Origin: an uncultured Lachnospiraceae bacterium
GTDB taxonomy: Bacteria; Bacillota; Clostridia; Lachnospirales; Lachnospiraceae
Length of the DNA: 64,000 nucleotides
NCBI GenBank assembly: GCA_910584325.1
Contig: CAJTZH010000002.1
Coordinates: 39,092 to 103,091 of the forward strand
Reading direction: 5' to 3'
Of this stretch, positions 62,024 to 64,000 are shown piece by piece. Numbering within the stretch: the first letter of the stretch is position 1; every line of letters begins with the position of its first letter. The notes beneath the pieces were generated by a model, which saw nothing but the letters and a program-made list of their open reading frames with translations, was not told the DNA's origin and ran no database searches. The position numbers were made by a program, and so were the translations under genes.

Positions 62024-63136
62024 ATGGAAAAAGAACTTGTAATGTTTGGCGCGGGAGAAAATGGTTTGGCGCTTCTTCAATGTATAGAAAAAGCGGGTGG
62101 GAATTACCCTAAGGCATGTTTTGATAATGACTCATTAAAATGGGGAAAAACAATTGGAACTATTAATTTAATTATTCAAAATCCCCAAAGCTTACATGAG
62201 TATGACCGGGATGATTGCTTATTTGTCGTATCAATTGGCTGTATAGTCAGAGATGAGGTAGTACGGCAATTGGAAAGTGTATTACAGCATGCAGAGATTA
62301 TAAATAGTCATACATATATAGCTTCTATAGCAAAAACTTATTATCATGGAGATATAAAATGGGAGGGAAATTATCGTGAAAGAATTAAAAACTGGCTACG
62401 GAACTATAAGAACGAGTGGGAATGGCATGAGAAAAAGATAGCGGGATTTCACGATGTGGATTCTACAGTATGGAATCGGGAATCCCAAATTGCAAGATTA
62501 GAAAAATATAAGATAAAAGCGAATGACAGAGTAATTGATGTAGGATGTGGTCCGACATTAAAATATGAGAGTACTATTAACGGGGTGAATGTGAATTATA
62601 TACCGGTAGACCCGTTAGGAATGGCCTACAATCAATTTGCTGAGAAATATAATTTTAAGATGCCGGTTAAGATAGGATTTGCTTTTGGAGAACATCTGGT
62701 ATCCTTTTTTGGTAAAGAGTTCGCGGATTATATTTTATATGACAATTCGATGGACCATGCAATAGACCCATTGAGGTGTATATTAGAGTCAATAAGGGTA
62801 TTGAAAAAAGGGGGGGTTCTTTCATTGAGACATAATGAGGTGGAGGCCCAGCTTAATACTGCGGAAGGTCTTCATCAATGGGATTTTTTGATGAATACGG
62901 AAGGTGATTTTGTAATTGCAAATGAGAATAATTATGTCAATATCTCAAAACTGTTATCTCCGTTTTGCAAAGTAGATACCTATGAAGAGGAATTTATTGA
63001 AATACACCAGAATTTGGTAATTGTTAATATTGAAAAAAGAGAAGAAGTGCCGGAAACGATAATAGAAAAATATGATGCGGATGTGGATAACGGTGTTTTG
63101 ATTCAAGAATTATTTGCATTATATACAGAAAAATAA
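62024..63136 (+). CDS. SAM methyltransferase with N-terminal Rossmann-like module
   Basis: Residues 1-105 of this 370-residue protein form the Rossmann-like module seen in four other proteins of the island (LVMFGAGENGLALLQCIEKAG; CFDNDSLKWG; CLFVVSIG). The second part, after about 150, is a class I methyltransferase (DRVIDVGCGPTLKYES; ADYILYDNSMDHAIDPLRCIL; VLKKGGVLSLRHNE). It probably methylates a sugar of the glycan. The ATG follows CAGGAGGCAG. Confidence 0.87.
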   Translation: MEKELVMFGAGENGLALLQCIEKAGGNYPKACFDNDSLKWGKTIGTINLIIQNPQSLHEYDRDDCLFVVSIGCIVRDEVVRQLESVLQHAEIINSHTYIASIAKTYYHGDIKWEGNYRERIKNWLRNYKNEWEWHEKKIAGFHDVDSTVWNRESQIARLEKYKIKANDRVIDVGCGPTLKYESTINGVNVNYIPVDPLGMAYNQFAEKYNFKMPVKIGFAFGEHLVSFFGKEFADYILYDNSMDHAIDPLRCILESIRVLKKGGVLSLRHNEVEAQLNTAEGLHQWDFLMNTEGDFVIANENNYVNISKLLSPFCKVDTYEEEFIEIHQNLVIVNIEKREEVPETIIEKYDADVDNGVLIQELFALYTEK

Positions 63137-63165
63137 ATTTTATAAAAATAAAGGAAAAAAAGATA

Positions 63166-63915
63166 ATGTCTGAACACAGAATTTATGAAAAGAAACATGA
63201 TATTAATGCGACGAATACGAAAGACTTTTATAATGAAAGAGCAAAAATGATTGCCGAACTGGACAATCCTTACGTGACGGTTTTGCTTGGCGACCAGAAT
63301 CCGGATTGCGCGGCGCAGTGGAATAAGTTTGAAAAGGAATACATACTTCCTCAACTGAAAGTGGATAAGGATAGCGCCGTTCTTGATATTGGCTGTGGAA
63401 TTGGCAGATGGGCGGAATCGGTTATTCCGTTGGCGGGATATTATTTTGGCGCGGATTTTTCTGAGGAAATGGTCAAAACGGCAAGGAATAGGTGTTCTTA
63501 TGGAGGAAATTGTACCTTTTATAATGCCTCTTTTAATGAGATTGCAGAGAAAGATGAATCTTTTTTCCAGAGGAAGTTTAACCGCGTAATCATAGGCGGC
63601 GTGTGCATGTACATAAATGATAAAGATTTGGAAAAATGTTTTAAGGGTTTTGTAAAACATCTTGATGAACATTGTATCATGTATTTGACAGAAACGGTAG
63701 CGGTTGAAACGCGGCTTACCCTTGACAGATTTCCGTCAGAAGCTTTAAAAACGGATTATGACGTTATTTACAGAACTCCCGATGAATATAACGAATATTA
63801 TAAAATACTGACGGAGGCGGGATTTAAAATAGTAAAGCAGGATTTCCTGCCCCATCTGAACGATGATAAGCAGTACAGTGAAACGGACCGTTGGTATAGT
63901 GTTTTTGAAAGATAG
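63166..63915 (+). CDS. Class I SAM-dependent methyltransferase
   Basis: This 249-residue enzyme has motif I SAVLDIGCGIGRWAESV, FGADFSEEMVKTAR and the C-terminal EFYKILTEAGF-like stretch (EYYKILTEAGFKIVKQDF). No fused module is present. It follows the first methyltransferase by 29 bases, so two successive methylations or two positions are plausible. AAGGAAAAAAAG precedes the ATG. The window ends 85 bases later. Confidence 0.9.
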   Translation: MSEHRIYEKKHDINATNTKDFYNERAKMIAELDNPYVTVLLGDQNPDCAAQWNKFEKEYILPQLKVDKDSAVLDIGCGIGRWAESVIPLAGYYFGADFSEEMVKTARNRCSYGGNCTFYNASFNEIAEKDESFFQRKFNRVIIGGVCMYINDKDLEKCFKGFVKHLDEHCIMYLTETVAVETRLTLDRFPSEALKTDYDVIYRTPDEYNEYYKILTEAGFKIVKQDFLPHLNDDKQYSETDRWYSVFER

Positions 63916-63956
63916 GAAATAAGAAAACCGGATAAGGACTGTGGCATGATATGATA

Positions 63957-64000
63957 CCTCCTAAGTAGACAAGGTAAATAACCAAAATCTACTTAGGAGG
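63957..64000. repeat. Perfect 13-bp inverted repeat with embedded Shine-Dalgarno at the right edge
   Basis: CCTCCTAAGTAGA (63957-63969) and TCTACTTAGGAGG (63988-64000) flank an 18-base spacer. The second arm ends in TTAGGAGG, a near-perfect ribosome binding site for a gene past the edge. A stem would hide it. The arrangement could be a mobile-element end or a translation-control hairpin. Confidence 0.7.

Noticed and set aside
1-64000. CRISPR arrays, tRNA or rRNA genes, prophage or complete insertion sequences
   Set aside because: Scanned for spaced direct repeats, cloverleaf-type sequences and transposase or integrase proteins; none seen apart from the inverted repeat at the right edge.

Overview
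The window looks like a chromosomal segment from a motile, Gram-positive anaerobe of the Clostridia, most probably Lachnospiraceae. The evidence is sporulation genes (spoIIR, spoIIID), a T-box leader, strong AGGAGG-type ribosome binding sites, low-to-mid G+C, family-specific proteins (DUF4358, DUF1934, DUF2974, DHHW), tandem near-identical flagellins and SigD-type promoters. I saw no tRNA, rRNA, CRISPR array, prophage or intact insertion sequence.

Region 1 (1-20.4 kb) is mostly housekeeping: ispE, a GntR/FCD regulator, spoIIR, a DUF1934 protein, plsC with a small membrane protein, a DUF2974 protein, an ECF sigma factor with its membrane partner, ileS behind an isoleucine-specific T-box leader, glycogen phosphorylase, a beta-helix lipoprotein and an ArsB/SLC13-type permease. 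Then comes spoIIID, followed by a DUF4358 lipoprotein, an MBOAT O-acyltransferase and a DHHW protein. These last three look like an envelope O-acetylation cassette placed between spoIIID and mbl.

Region 2 (20.4-39.3 kb) is a flagellar block with gene order very close to Bacillus subtilis: mbl-flhO-flhP-rod-binding protein, recD2, comF-yvyF-flgM-flgN-flgK-flgK2-flgL-fliW-csrA, flaG-fliD-fliS-fliT, then two flagellin genes. SigD-type promoters (TAAA, 15-16 bp, NCCGATAA/T) can be read before mbl, flgM, flaG and each flagellin. Both flagellin leaders carry hairpins that present GGA in the loop plus a GGA-bearing Shine-Dalgarno. This fits the CsrA-FliW-flagellin feedback loop, whose protein genes lie 4 kb upstream.

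Region 3 (39.4-64 kb) is a surface-glycan island directly after the flagellins, most likely for flagellin glycosylation. It has three parts. (a) Family 2 glycosyltransferases and a small helical protein with its own SigD-like promoter. (b) A CDP-alcohol module: three LicD phosphotransferases, a fused cytidylyltransferase/Gfo-Idh-MocA oxidoreductase and a HisC-like aminotransferase, with a radical SAM enzyme and a large protein of unknown function downstream. (c) A nonulosonic (legionaminic-like) acid module: 4,6-dehydratase, DegT aminotransferase, CBS-nucleotidyltransferase, NeuD-like acyltransferase, NeuB and NeuA. Part (c) is interrupted by a frameshifted 3-hydroxyacyl-CoA dehydrogenase, a thiolase and an AT-rich glycosyltransferase, and followed by two methyltransferases.

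The best candidate for something undescribed is region 3. My inference is a route to a CDP-activated amino alcohol transferred by LicD proteins, together with a nonulosonic acid that may carry a 3-hydroxyacyl group. No hydrolysing 2-epimerase (LegG/PseG/NeuC) and no Maf-type flagellin glycosyltransferase is recognisable in the window. The last bases form a perfect inverted repeat whose second arm is a strong Shine-Dalgarno.
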